Shown here: positions 21,601 to 33,263 of the stretch, in pieces | How positions within the stretch are numbered: position 1 is the stretch's first letter | Layout of the letters: the number at the start of each line of letters is the position of its first letter | Source of the DNA: Bagarius yarrelli | Lineage: Eukaryota > Chordata > Actinopteri > Siluriformes > Sisoridae | Length of the DNA: 64,000 nt | Reading direction: 5' to 3' | NCBI GenBank assembly: GCA_005784505.1 | Contig: VCAZ01000037.1 | Location: 720,001 to 784,000, forward strand | The notes under the pieces: model-generated | What the model was told of the DNA's origin: nothing | Database searches by the model: none | Seen by the model: the letters and a program-made list of their open reading frames with translations, nothing else | Program-made: the position numbers and the translations under genes

Positions 21601-22058
21601 AAATGTGTCTAGTCTGCTAGTATGTTTTTCCATTAGAAACATTTCTCCATTACTTCATTTCGAGAGTCTTGGAAAAACAGCGTTGTTTTATTTAAAGCTG
21701 TAGGAACACTTAACTCGCAAAAAAGCAATAAAAATATACACTCAGGTCAATATGATGGGATCAACAGTGTGGTTGGGAAAAAAAGAGGTCGGATGTGTTG
21801 GTTATAATTTTAGTTTAAGTTAGATTAAGTTATTTATAATGGCTGGTTGATTATTTTAGTTTCGTCTGAGCAAACTGTCTGGTTCTCTTTTTCTATTTTT
21901 GCCCTGTTAATATATTACAGCTCTCCCCTTGGACCTAAATTCTGGATCACTGCTTTTGAGCCAGTCAGCTCCAGAAAAACGACATTTATTCCCTGACGTA
22001 GACTGTTAGACTTTCATTGTGGAGACACTCTCAAATAAGAGCTGGTGGTCGAACCTGG
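21601..22058. other. No recognised feature
   Basis: Sequence upstream of the pdcd6 promoter; no gene on the opposite strand was recognised. Confidence 0.5.
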
Positions 22059-22675
22059 ATCTTACACGTTCTAGAAATTAAAGTATGTTCCTTGCTCCAT
22101 GTGCATAAACTAATATTACCTCCCCCTATTTTAATACACCATTTAAAATAAGACTGTGCTTTCTGATAGGTTTCAGTTATGCTGCTATATCTTATTTTTT
22201 TCCCCCCAAATGAACAAAATATGTATAATTTTTATGATAAATAATTGCAGTGTACCCGTGTATCCATAGCTGCCGCTCCTATAAAACACCTGTCTATTGC
22301 TTGGCCCCTTCCCCCTAATACTATAGGATGCTGCTGTAAATCTTATTGTGGAAGTAGCAGCACAGTGTTAATAAGTTTGCTCTGAAATTAAAAATATATA
22401 TTTTGAAACATTGTTTAAAATATATTTCAAGATATTTCAAATGATATTTACATACATATTTTTTTTTGTTGCTACAAATACTAAAACTTTACAAGCCAGA
22501 ATCAATTTTAGGTCACCCAAAGCACGATAGTGCCCCCCATATGTTGACACACTAGGCTAGCATTTCAACCACAATTACAGTTATAATTTGAGAAAATCTT
22601 TATTACATCTTCACGTCTAACATATTTTTAAAAATGGAGCAAGAAACATACTTTAATTTATAGAACGTGTAAGAT
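22059..22675. mobile_element. MITE with about 42-bp terminal inverted repeats
   Basis: ATCTTACACGTTCTAGAAAT onward at 22059-22100 is the reverse complement, with about three mismatches, of 22634-22675. The 617-base span has no ORF and an AT-rich interior. Superfamily not identified. Confidence 0.65.
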
Positions 22676-24170
22676 TCTGTTTATAATTACTGATAAACGT
22701 TAATGTTTGGATAACAACCCTAATTTAAATCTATTCATTGTATACCTTTAAGGTATACCGTGTTTAAGGTTAGAAATGTATTTTCTTGGCCCTGACATAC
22801 ATTTTGAAATATATTTTGATTGAAATAATGTCTATTCTCAATTTTAAAAATATACATTACTGATCATCACATATGCAATGTATGTATATTTAAAACATAT
22901 TTTGTCCTAAAAAACTTATTTTTAAACAGTATGGGTTATCTTGTGATTTAAGAACTAATACTGTTTGTTCCTTCATTGCAGTTAATGGGTGCAAAAGGTA
23001 ATTTGTGGCATAATGAAGAGTGATACATAAGACCTGAATTTAAAGAAAATACCAATACTAATCATAATAACAATCTGCAATCATCATTATAACTATAATT
23101 CAGATCTGTGGTCTGAATGAAAACTGATGCTGACACGAACACCCAAGCTTTTTGTTGTAACCTAAATTAATTTTCCAGATGCTTAACTTTACTTGATGAT
23201 AGTGGTAAGCGCCCAGGCTTCTTAAATTGTTGTTAAATTGCCTTACCTACACAAACAGCCGCTTAGTTTAGTTTCCTGAGGCTGAATCGTAAAACTGGGT
23301 CTGTGCTGATTTTACAGAAGTTAACATGATGTCAAAACCATTGCCTTGCAATCCCAAACTGCTTGATCAGTAGACATCTGTTAATTTTAACTCATCATTG
23401 AACTAATTTTTACTGAAAGAACCTATTGAATTAAACTTTGTTTGTTTGCGTCCTGGCGACTCACTGACATAAACCACACTTGTGAGAGTATTTAAATAAA
23501 AAAATGCTAAAATAAAGTGCAATTTTAAGTTCACAAGCCTGCCTTTCCTCTGTCTATAACCTTTTACACATTTACATTTAATAATAGCTTGGCAATATAG
23601 TTTTCTTTTCTTGAATCACAAGGTTTTTGCCTCTGTTGGGCAATAATTTTGTACCACCACATTTGTTTGTTGTATTTTTTTCTATTCATCATGAAAAAAA
23701 GCTTTTGTTTTTATTTTAGAAGCAGAGGAAATTTGTTAATTATGTAGGTAATCCTGTGCTGTTCTCAAGACAGCAAGTAAAAGGAAATACACCTCAAATC
23801 CTCCTAATATTCTGCTTGTAGTCAAGTTAAATTAGCAAACATGGCAAACAATCAGTGTTTGAGCTGTAGGATGTTTAGTAACTCTTCCTCTGTCACCATC
23901 TTTATTCTATACTAGCTTTTTACACTAGCTTCCATTAGTCACTAACTTTACTTGTAATTAAAGAATGTTAGTTAACAGCAGCATATAGGCAAAGCTAATG
24001 CTAAAGCTTGCCCACAGAAGCACCACTCCTATTTGCTTCACATGTCTAACAGGTTTGCCCGCTCCAGTTTAGCACCTGCTGAGAAACCCAAAAGAGCCTG
24101 GTTAAAAAGGATTGTATTTAAAGGCATGTGAAATTCTCTGGGCCTTCATGGGCTTCCAAAGCAATTAGTT
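22676..24170. other. No recognised feature
   Basis: AT-rich intergenic DNA without long open frames or clear repeats. Confidence 0.55.
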
Positions 24171-24436
24171 GGGCAGTGGTGGCTCAAATGGTTAAATGGG
24201 TTGCTGTTCTGGAGACCAGGAAGACCCAGCACTGCCAGCTGTTGATCTGAAGACCAGAAACAACTGGGTTCAAGCCCCACCACCAGCAAGCCAACGGCTG
24301 TTGGGTCCTTGAGCAAAACACTTAACCCTTCCTGCTCCAGGGGTGCTGTATAATAGCTGACCCTGTGCTCTGACCCCAATATGTGAAAAAAGAATTTCAC
24401 TGTGTTGTAAAAAGTATATGTGACAAAATAAAGGCA
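24171..24436 (+). mobile_element. tRNA-derived HE1/V-SINE-type SINE
   Basis: Head GGTGGCTCAAATGGTTAA (A box) and GGGTTCAAGCCC (B box near 24268). Central domain GGGTCCTTGAGCAAAACACT, CTGCTCCAGGGGTGCTGTA, and tail GAATTTCACTGTGTTGTAAA then ATAAAGGC. A reversed copy of the same family lies at 53747-54013. Confidence 0.82.
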
Positions 24437-24807
24437 TTTACATTATTTAGGTATATACCGAAAGCTGTGATATTAGACATAGTAGGTAATCTTAAGGTCA
24501 TAGGCAAGCATAGTTTTTTAAAGCTAGTGTTTTATGTAGGAGATAAGGATACACCATTAGTCCTATTAACAACATTGTAGTGGTGAGCAAATTAGTGAGG
24601 GCAATGCCCTTTCCTGCAGGGAAACCTGCAGGATCCTAATGATTGTCCTTGCCGTCTACGATGTTGGGGCTGGGGCTATCAGGATCCATCAGCCTCTCTC
24701 CGGTTCTAGTGGGTTTCATGAGTGAGATGTGAAAGGTGTCTGAGATTCAGTAGCGGGGGTGGGGGTGTTGCCAGCTTCTACATCATCCAGCAGAGGATCT
24801 TAATATT
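24437..24807. other. No recognised feature
   Basis: Unassigned, locally GC-richer sequence (24600-24800) between a SINE and a LINE. Confidence 0.5.
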
Positions 24808-25271
24808 TAATTCAATTCAATTCAGTTTTATTTGTATAGCGCTTTTTACAATGGTGATTGTCACAAAGCAGCTTTACAATTGAAGAAATTATGAGACAGA
24901 ATTAAACAGAAATCAGTTTGTCCCTGATGAGCAAGCCGGGGGCGACGGTGGCAAGGAAAAACTCACTGAGATGAGATAGGAAGAAACCTAGAGAGGAACC
25001 AGACTCAACAGGGAACCCATCCTCATTTGGGTGAAAGCAGGTAGCAGGGATCATGTGGTTACATTGTGTGTGTGTAAACAACTATAATCATTAGTCCTTA
25101 GCGAGCAGCCGGAACGTCTTTATGGCGAAGTGGGTCGTCCTAGTTCGCTCTGGTGATGCATCATCCGTTGGGTGGGTCACAGGGAAGGGTCCCACAGGAC
25201 GGGGTCGGAGGTGGGGTCTGGATCACCGGCAGCTCCGTTGTGGCGTATGTAAGCTCGTATGTACTCAACAG

Positions 25272-25272
25272 T

Positions 25273-25308
<36 letters not shown>

Positions 25309-25322
25309 GAAAGAGAGAGAGG
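25272..25322. repeat. (GA)n microsatellite
   Basis: GA run with a few interruptions inside the LINE 3' untranslated region. Confidence 0.93.
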
Positions 25323-25767
25323 GAAAGGATAGCAAAAGAGAAGTGACAATGTAATCACACGGTTTGGATTGATTAAATGAATAATGTAGAGGAAGGATGG
25401 ATGGGGATGGACTCCGGCAAGACTAACTAGGTCAGCATAACTAAAAGGAGAACCGGAGGGAAACACAGACATGAGGGCTCCCTGATATGTTAAGCAACCA
25501 GCCGCTCTCATCATCAACACCGTGATCAATAAGAGAGGGGACGACAGCATCTAAACATACCAGATCACCATAATACTCAACACCCATGAGTCCCCCAGAT
25601 CTGCTTCTTTATCTAAAGGGAATCAATACAAAATGCTTAATTAAATAAGCATGTTTTTAACCTGGACTTAAACACTGAGACTGTGTCTGATTCCCGAACA
25701 TACATAGGGAGGCTATTCCATAGCATTGGGGCTCTGTAAGAAAAGGCTCTGCCCCCTGCTGTAGTTT

Positions 25768-26094
25768 TTATAATGCGATGCGGTACTGACAGGCAGCGCT
25801 TGCATCCTTTGATCGAAGTAGGCGTGGCGGAACGTAAGACACTAGAAGTTCGCTCAAGTACTGCGGTGCAAGACCATTTAGAGCTTTATAAGTTAAAAGT
25901 AGTATTTTAAAATTGATGCGGTGTCTCACTGGGAGCCAATGCAGTGTGGATAGGACTGGTGTGATGTGCTCGTATCTTTTAGTTTTAGTGAGGACTCTCG
26001 CTGCTGCGTTCTGGACTAAGTTTATTAATGCACCTAGTTGAACATCCAGACAGTAAAGCATTACAGTAATCCAGCCTGGATGTGATAAACGCAT
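25768..26094 (-). pseudogene. L2-like LINE ORF, C-terminal domain
   Basis: Contains the family C-terminal signature NLVQNAAARVLTKTKRYEHI, PVLSTLHWLPVRHRINFKIL and TYKALNGLAPQYLSELL. It follows the palm frame after a short break at 26095-26111. Confidence 0.85.
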
Positions 26095-26111
26095 GAACTA
26101 ATTTTTCGGCA

Positions 26112-26756
26112 TCAGTAAGTAAGCGACAAGATATTTCTTATTTTAGCGATATTTCTGAGATGATAGAACGCTATCCTGCTAATATTGTCAACATGGGCTT
26201 CAAATGAGAGATTGGAGTCTAAAATCACACCCAGATCTTTTACTGTTGCACTCGGTGAAACAGAAAGACTGTCTAGGGTTAAGGTGTGATCAGGAAGCTT
26301 ACTTTTAGCTACCTGTGGTCCTAGAACCAGAACCTCCGTCTTGTCAGCGTTAAGCAAGAGGAAATTGCATAACATCCAATCTCTTACTTCCTTCACACAT
26401 TGCTCAATATTATTAAACTGGCCTTTCACATCAGGCCTTGATGAGACGTATAACTGTGTGTCATCAGCGTAACAGTGGAAACTGATATCATGCTTACGAA
26501 TTATGTTTCCCAGAGGCAGCATGTAAAGAGAGAAAAGAAGTGGGCCTAAAACCGAGCCCTGTGGAACACCATACTTTACAAGGGAGCACGCAGAATAATC
26601 ACCATTTAAATCTACAAACTGGTAACGATCGGTTAAATAGGACCTGAGCCACGCAAGAGCTGTTCCTTTAATTCCTACTAATTTTTCTAATCTGTGAAGA
26701 AGAATATCGTGATCTATGGTGTCGAAAGCCGCACTAAGGTCAAGTAATATAAGCAA
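26112..26756 (-). pseudogene. L2-like LINE reverse transcriptase, palm domain
   Basis: A 214-codon open frame that continues upstream without a real start. Motifs: DLSAAFDTIDHDILL, GVPQGSVLGPLLFSLYMLPL, and the catalytic YADDTQLYVSS (YADD at 26460-26471), followed by LLNADKTEVLVLGP and KDLGVILDSNL. The frame breaks at 26111 and resumes at 26094. The palm is intact by sight, but the ORF is truncated at its 5' end and lacks the endonuclease. Confidence 0.88.
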
Positions 26757-26910
26757 CGAGACACAGCCTTGGTCGGATGCCAGTAAGAGGTCATTAGCTA
26801 CTTTGACCAGTGCCGTCTCTGTGCTGTGGTGAGGCCTGAATCCTGATTGATAAAGTTCGTGTATGTTATTTCTTTGTAAATATGAACATAGTTGTTGCGC
26901 TACTACCTAA

Positions 26911-27529
26911 TAGGTAATAGGACTTGCATTTTACAGACTAAGCTTTCTGCACAGCAGGTGGTGGTGGAACCCCTAGATAAAGGCCCAGATCTATTGACCT
27001 AGGATACACTTTGGTGACAGAGGCCATATTTTTTTTCATTAAAAAATATTTAATATAAAATACAAAACAGAGTTATAAAAAGTGACAAAAAATCGTTTGT
27101 CTTATCTGTCTATTCCAGTGATACAATTCTGCAAGTCTGTGTATTATTCGTATTCAAACAATTCGGCCTTAGTTTGGAATCCTTTGGTCACATGGCCTAA
27201 AAGCTATTGAAAAGAAATATATCAATATTTTACTAAAATATAAAAAAAAATTCTACATTTGGAGACAGCTATATGGCATGGAAGCTATTGAAAGAATGTC
27301 ATTTTACTTTATATTTGAAAAGAAATTACTTACTTATTAGTATTTTAAATATGTTTGCTACATAAGTCTATTAATTGCACGGTCAGTAAAATGCAAATGG
27401 AGCCTGTGTGAATATCTGTCCAAAATTAAACCTGGAACTATCTTCACCACAGTAGATTGTTTGTTGTTTGTAGATTGGTTTTAAACTTGAAAAGCCACCC
27501 TTATAATTTTACAGACTTTTTTTTAACTT
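26911..27529. other. No recognised feature
   Basis: AT-rich, no long frame or recognised repeat. Confidence 0.5.
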
Positions 27530-28300
27530 AATTGCACCAACTTGCAGGACCAGATTTTTCGGCCCCAGTCCCGCAGAAATATGTTATCTCCCACAAATCT
27601 TGTTCGGCATGTCTGAAAAACAAAGGTCTTCTTTTAAAGCACCCTGTGATGACACTCACAGGTCGAGGTCCCCCAACTTTTCTTGACTCCCCTAAGTCAA
27701 AAACTGTGTCTGAGTAAAAATGAACAACTTACAAAGGAGAGTCTTCAGGCAGGGATGAGAACAAGCAAAAACTCAGTTTATTTGCAGTCAGTCAAAACAC
27801 GTTCAAAAGAGCTCTTAGAAGATGTCTTTCCCTTTGCAAAGATTGACCCAGGCAATGTGTTTCAATCAAGAGGCAAACTTAGTGCAAAGTCTCCTCAAAA
27901 TTCCCTTCTATTTATACTAGCCTATGGGTTGCACCCCCCTTAATTTTCCAGTTCTCAGAAATTTTTATTATTTTATTCTCATCAAACGCCCCCTGCTAAT
28001 TTGCATCCATTATCTCTTAATTCAGTTGTTTTTCCACCCACTATTGATTACACCGCCCTTCCCATACATTTCCCAATTATTTCTCGAAAGAATGGTCACT
28101 GCCTCCCGGTCTTGTTATTTGAATTACCATTATTTCCGAGCAGGGTTGCGGTTTTTATTAAAAAAAAAAAAAACCTTGTTTAAGGCCACTACTTCCTGTA
28201 AGTGCCAGAATTACATCTGGACACTGGACATCTTTTTTTTCCAGTTAATTTTACAAATGTTTTTGTTTCTCAACCCTACATATTTGTTAACATATTTGCT
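27530..28300 (-). mobile_element. Candidate solo LTR
   Basis: On the minus strand a TATA box (TATAAATAGAAGGG, 27916-27903) is followed about 130 bases later by AATAAA near 27780, which is promoter-R-polyA spacing. No coding capacity or partner LTR is present. Boundaries are estimated and no target duplication was found. Confidence 0.4.
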
Positions 28301-28419
28301 TTATCCGTGATTATGTCTCACTGCTTCCCTACTGCTAAGATGGCTGCGCTATATATTCATATATTTCTTTGCAAATTAACTGTTTTGCATATTATGTGCT
28401 GTGTTCAGTTTCTTCTTAA

Positions 28420-29606
28420 CTATATCAGGCAGTTTGGTGATAACATCCTCCTACCAATATATTCACTATCCCTTCTCTGTACATGTCCCACCTCAATCTG
28501 GCTTTCCTGACATTCTCCTCAAAACATCCAACATGAGCCGTCCCCTTGACGAATTCATTTCTAATCCTATCCAACCTTGTCACTCCCAAAGAATACCTAC
28601 TTCCAGCTTTGCCACCTGTCTCTTCCTCAGCACCACTGTCTCTAAATACTCCTGACACGTTTCTCCACCAAGCTGTACTCACTTCTTTTACAAACTCTCT
28701 ATTGCTCTGGACTGTTGACTACTTAAACTTCTGTACCTTTTTTACCTTTTCACCCTGTAATCTCACTGTTCCACTTCAAACTCCTTTGTCTGACCTACTG
28801 CACACCTCACCACTGTCCTGCTCCCCTCACACATATCCTGCAACACACTTACATACTTCTCTGCTATTCCTGACTTCCTATACTTCTTTTGGTACCTTGT
28901 CATATGCTTTCTCCAGGTCTACAAAAACACAATGCAACTCTCTATGACCATTTCTGTACTTTTCATCAGCATTCTCAGAGCAAAGATTGCATCTGTAGTG
29001 CTCTTTATCTGGGCTTAAAGCCATACTGCTCCTTAACTTTACTGCTCCACAACTTTACAGTGACTAATCTCTTTCAGATAGCTTCACCTACATAAGATGT
29101 AAGCTACCTGTGTGCTCCTTTCTCTGCTCTTATAAGTCACTATATGCTCCTCTCTCCTCTGGAAATAAGTATTTACCACAACCATCTCTATCCTCTTAGC
29201 AAAGTCTATTAACATCACTGTTCCTTTCCCTAACTTCAAACCTGCCCAACAATTCCTCTCTGATCCCCTAACCAACATGTCTATTAAAGTCTGCGCCTAT
29301 CACTACTCTCTCTGCTCTGGATACTCATGACTACCTCAACTATCTCACTCCAGAATGTCTCTTTCTCTTCTAAATCACAACCTACTTGTGGGGCATAACC
29401 CTTTACCATCAAACCTTTATTTTTTTACTTTAGACTTATCACCCTATTTGACACTTTCACCTCTAGAACATTGTTCACAAACTTCTCTTTCAGGATCACC
29501 CCTACCCCATTTCTCCTCCTATCCACACCATAATAAAACAACTTAAATCCAAGTCTAATTCTACAAGCCTTGCTACCCTTCGACCCAGTCTCCTGTACAC
29601 ACAATA
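28420..29606 (-). mobile_element. RTE-like LINE, internally deleted
   Basis: From 29606 downward the minus strand encodes endonuclease fragments (29278-29084 includes VVNTYFQRREEHIVTYKSRE), the start of reverse transcriptase (about 29080-28870), then jumps to the C-terminal domain (28682-28425, GVTRLDRIRNEFVKGTAHVG). The palm segment with the FADD motif is missing between them. Many frame breaks. Confidence 0.82.
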
Positions 29607-29663
29607 TCCACAGACCTCACAAAATTCAAACAGCATATTAGATGCCCTACCAAAGAGAAAAAC

Positions 29664-30462
29664 ATTTTGGACCACTGCTACACCACAATAAAGGTGAGCG
29701 AGAAACAGAACCGAGCCAATAGAGAGCACATTGATGTAGCTAAGCATCCGTGTAACTTGGCTATGGATTGTGATAAGTGTCTGAGATGGCAGAAGAACCA
29801 AGCATTTTGTTATTTCTGCGTGTGGGTACAGAAGCTGCCCATGTGCGCTCAGTGCGGTAGAACAAAGTGTATGAAGTCCTCGGACTGTGTGATCAAACAC
29901 CCCGGTGTCCATAGCACAGGCATGGGCATGGTGGGGGCGATATGTGATTTCTGCGAGGCCTCGGTGTGCCATTGAAGAAAGCGCCTGAGCACTCACGCCT
30001 GTTCCTGTCCTCTGCCTGATCCAGACTGCATAGAGTGTGACCGCAGTGTTTGGGAGCACGAAGGCCGCATCTTCCACTGCTCTCTTCTGTCACAACTTCC
30101 TGTGTGAGGACAGTCAGCACTCCTGGCTCTGATGTAGGGCCTGTTTCTGTGACGAGCACGATCGCAGTAAAGTGTTCAAGCAAGAGAAAGGCAAAGCGCC
30201 ACCATGTCAGAAGTGCGGCCACAAAACACAGGAGACCAAAGACCTCGGCATGTCCACTTGGACTCATAACTACTAGAAAAACACCGCCTCCGGAGAAGCC
30301 ACCTACCAGGAAGACGACAACTACAGATACGATTATGAGGATGAAGATAAAGAAGATGACAACGAGGAGGAAGACGAGTAAGAAGATGACGATGAGAAGG
30401 AAGCCGTTGATACGCTTAACAAACTGAGTTTGGAAGTGAGCTCAGTTAGTGAAGACAAATGA
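29664..30462 (+). pseudogene. znf330: znf330 (NOA36) processed pseudogene
   Basis: An intronless copy of ZNF330, a nucleolar Cys-rich zinc-binding protein. Readable segments in order: NREHIDVAKHPCN, CDKCLRWQKNQAFCYFC, VQKLPMCAQCGRTKCM, SSDCVIKHPGVHSTGMGMVG and AICDFCEASVCH. A TGA at 29973-29975 replaces the Gly expected after VCH. The frame shifts near 30080-30090, and a stretch of roughly 27 codons between CED and QHS is missing. It continues as ACFCDEHDRSKVFKQEKGK and CQKCGHKTQETKDL, with a TAG after THNY and an acidic Glu/Asp-rich tail to a TGA near 30462. The parent gene is multi-exon in vertebrates, so the joined exons indicate retroposition. It is dead as a znf330 protein. Confidence 0.88.
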
Positions 30463-30538
30463 GATGAAATTAGAGTTATGGATTCACAGCTGTTCCAGTG
30501 TTTATTCACAAACCTATTTTAAAGATTAACTTGGTCAT

Positions 30539-30608
30539 GATTGTGTAGAGCTGCTTTGTGACAATGACCATTGTAATAAGCGCTATATAAATAAATTTGA
30601 TTTGAATT
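30539..30608 (+). mobile_element. L2-like LINE 3' tail directly after the znf330 copy
   Basis: The segment AGAGCTGCTTTGTGACAATG, then AAGCGCTATATAAATAAA, is the same 3' tail that ends the L2-like LINEs at 24808-26910 and 54036-55166. No LINE coding sequence precedes it: the znf330 copy ends about 75 bases upstream. Confidence 0.8.
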
Positions 30609-30629
30609 ATATCAGTATCTGTGATGATG

Positions 30630-31610
30630 TATACATTTCTTCAACCACTCATTTAACCTACAACAATTACGAGCCATGGTTCACAGCAAGATTCAGACAG
30701 CTTCGTCAGGCCTAAGAGGATGCCTACAGAAATGGGGACAGAAACTTGAAAATCAGTTTTCAACAATTGACCCCACATTAGTGTTGAAAGGCCTAAAAGA
30801 CACTACAAACTACTAGACACCATCCCCCAGCTCTGTAGGAAATCAACAACTGGTTGATGACCAGTTAGAGTTTTACTGTAAATCTAAAACTCCCAGTGTA
30901 ACACCTCACAACCATTCTGATAATTTCACCACTCAACCATCAACACCTTCAGCAGCCCCCCCCCCCTCCTGTACTTTAGGTCAAAGAAGATATGTGTGTC
31001 AGGTCTTCAGAAAACAAAAAAAGAAGAAAAGCACCAGAAGCAGATGGACTTTTACCAACCCGTATGAAAACCTGTGCAGACCTGCTGGCCTGCATCTTTT
31101 AACAGATCTTTAACAAATCACTCAAACTGTGTGAAGTGCCTGCCTGCTTCAAATGTTTCATCATAATCCCCATCTCAAAGAAACCAAAAATCACTGGACT
31201 TAACGACTACAGGCTTATTGCCCGAACATCTGTGGTCATGAAGTAATTTCAGAGACTGTTGTTGGCCTATCTGAAGGACATCACTGGACTCTTACTGGAC
31301 TGCTTTCTGTTCCTAGCTCTAAAAAGCCCCAACAGAAGATGTTTTTCCTTCGCCAGCTGAAAAGTTCAACCTGCCACAGAAACTGTTTGATTTGGCTCAG
31401 CTACAAAATCAGACATCAGAAGACTACAGAGCATGGTTTGTATGGCTGAAATGATTAATGGTACTCCCTTGCCAACCCTCTAAGAACTGTACACATCCAG
31501 AGTGAGTAATAGGGCTCAGAAAATTAATCTGGATCCCTCACATCCAAGCCATTCTCTTTTTGAACTTTTGCCTTCGCCAAGCACCAGGATAGCCAGGCAC
31601 TTATGTTAAA
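30630..31610 (+). mobile_element. Rex1/Babar-like LINE fragment, palm deleted
   Basis: Recognisable pieces in order: a pre-RT region (DDQLEFYCKSKTPSVT, VCQVFRKQKKKK), then VPACFKCFIIIPISKKPKIT and GLNDYRLIARTSVVMK. Near 31320 the frame jumps to the C-terminal segment QQKMFFLRQLK. The catalytic palm, about 200 codons in the family, is missing. Many stops. Confidence 0.72.
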
Positions 31611-31965
31611 GGAATAGACTCTTTGTTTTACCTAATTAACAACTTACTATATTTAAGTTTAACAAATTTGTTTGTGTGCATTTTCTGCAAATCACTTGAT
31701 TAAAAGATCCCTGAGGTTACTGGAGTTTATTCGTGATTTGATAAGCATGGACCAACATGATCTTTTAAATTTTTTAAGGAAACGCACACATAGCCAAAAT
31801 TGAACAGAAAACGTAAATAGTTGTTGTCATTTTAAGTTTGTATTAATATGTACAGAGCTTAATTTTTTTGCTCATCAGCCACAGTAGCTTGTGTTTTTTT
31901 TCAGTTACTATCCACTTAACATTTTCACGGCCACAATTTTGTATTTGTGAAGTTAGGTTGTATAT
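31611..31965. other. No recognised feature
   Basis: AT-rich spacer between a Rex1 fragment and a hAT MITE. Confidence 0.5.
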
Positions 31966-32123
31966 CAGGGGTCACCAGAATCTTTGTTCGAGGGTCGGTG
32001 TCCCGCAGATTTTTTGCCTCAACACACCTGTTTTTAGGTTTCAAGTTTACCTAGCAAGACCTTTGATTAAAGTTGGAGCTAAACTGTGCAGGATCCCTTC
32101 AGGATGGAGTTTGGTGACCCCTG
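31966..32123. mobile_element. hAT-like MITE, 158 bp
   Basis: Ends CAGGGGTCACCA and TGGTGACCCCTG are perfect 12-base terminal inverted repeats of a common fish MITE. An internal palindrome-like GTTGGAGCTAAACTGTGCAG is also family-typical. A clear 8-base target duplication was not seen. Confidence 0.75.
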
Positions 32124-33263
32124 TTTTTTACATGAAATGTCACATGAAAAGTTCTGTGCTAAAATATAAAATTTTACATAAAAAACTTCTGTGTGCTAAA
32201 ATATAAAATTCATTTAGTAGAAGAAATTCAATTAGTATCATTAAAATCCATTTTTTTTTCCACTGCAGAGGAAACGGAAGCAGCTAAAGTGCCAATTAGA
32301 TGCATTTACAGAGACATTTTAAGCTGAAATCTAGCATGAATTCATACATTGCATTAAAAAAAAAAACTGCTTTAGGCCATTTTAAATGTTTTCGATATGA
32401 AATTATTAAATGATTACAAAAAATGCTATGATACTTTAAAAATGAAAACGGACTACCAGTAGGTGGCGCCAGTTGACTGTCTTAATGAGTCTTTTATTTA
32501 ACTGATTCTTTAAAGGGCTGACTTATTAGTGCTTTTCTGCTAATTCAAAGGGAATCTAAAGACAATTTCTTTTGATTACTTCAAGTTGTTCAATTTCATC
32601 AAGGTTTTGCTCATGCATTTCTTTTTTTCCCTCATGATTTTTAAGGTAAAATACATTTTTTAAATGATGACATCTTTGTATGCAGACCCCCCCCCCCCCC
32701 CCCCCCAGAAAACTTGTTGCAAATCCTGAAACAGATGTCATGAATGAATGAAAGTGTCAATCAAGCATGTAGCGTCAACACTTGTGAAATAATTGACCTC
32801 ACATTTTCAGAAGACTCTCAAGAGACCAGTTTCATGTTACATGATCCACTTCATATTGTAGGCCAATAAAAAAATATCAGTAATGCAGACTGGTAATCAA
32901 ATGGACTGAGAGAACCGGAAGGGCAGTTTCCAAGAACAAATAATACCACTATATCAATTTAACTGCAGAAAAATATGGAGCCCACAGACACCAATTTCAA
33001 TTCACAAAATGATGTGGGAAAAGACAACATTTGAGGAATCTTTTGATAATTAGGTCACAATTAAAGGAGGTTCACATAAGTTAGGAAGCTTGAATTATAA
33101 TGTTCCAATTGAGGCTGCTCCAAACAGGACTATTTTAGTGTGACAATGTTCTGTGTGGTCTGATGCAAGTTATAAATGACCCAGCAATAATGGACAAAGA
33201 GATCAGCATTCAAATAAAACTCCCTAATGGGCAAATTAAACAAAGCATTGGATTAGGTGTTTT
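32124..33263. other. No recognised gene; contains poly(C) tract
   Basis: AT-rich unassigned DNA with a (C)20 run at 32687-32706. Confidence 0.55.
32687..32706. repeat. (C)20 homopolymer
   Basis: Twenty consecutive C on the plus strand. Confidence 0.93.

Larger units (their letters stand above)
24808..26910 (-). mobile_element. L2-like LINE, 5'-truncated (reverse transcriptase to 3' tail)
   Basis: The minus strand reads from just before the reverse transcriptase (HELYQSGFRPHHSTETALVK near 26860) to the 3' tail AAAGCGCTATACAAATAAAA at about 24825-24850, a 3' end repeated in several other elements here. A (GA)n tract sits in the 3' untranslated part. The endonuclease is absent. Confidence 0.88.

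Noticed and set aside
25161..25550. 129-codon minus-strand frame with a Leu-Ser run
   Set aside because: Translation of the (GA)n repeat in the LINE 3' untranslated region.
29502..30267. Minus-strand frames of 191 and 124 codons
   Set aside because: They are shadows of the znf330 retrocopy and RTE sequence on the other strand.
29667..30462. A functional znf330 gene
   Set aside because: TGA at 29973, a frameshift near 30085, a missing internal block and further stops. No introns where the parental gene is multi-exon.
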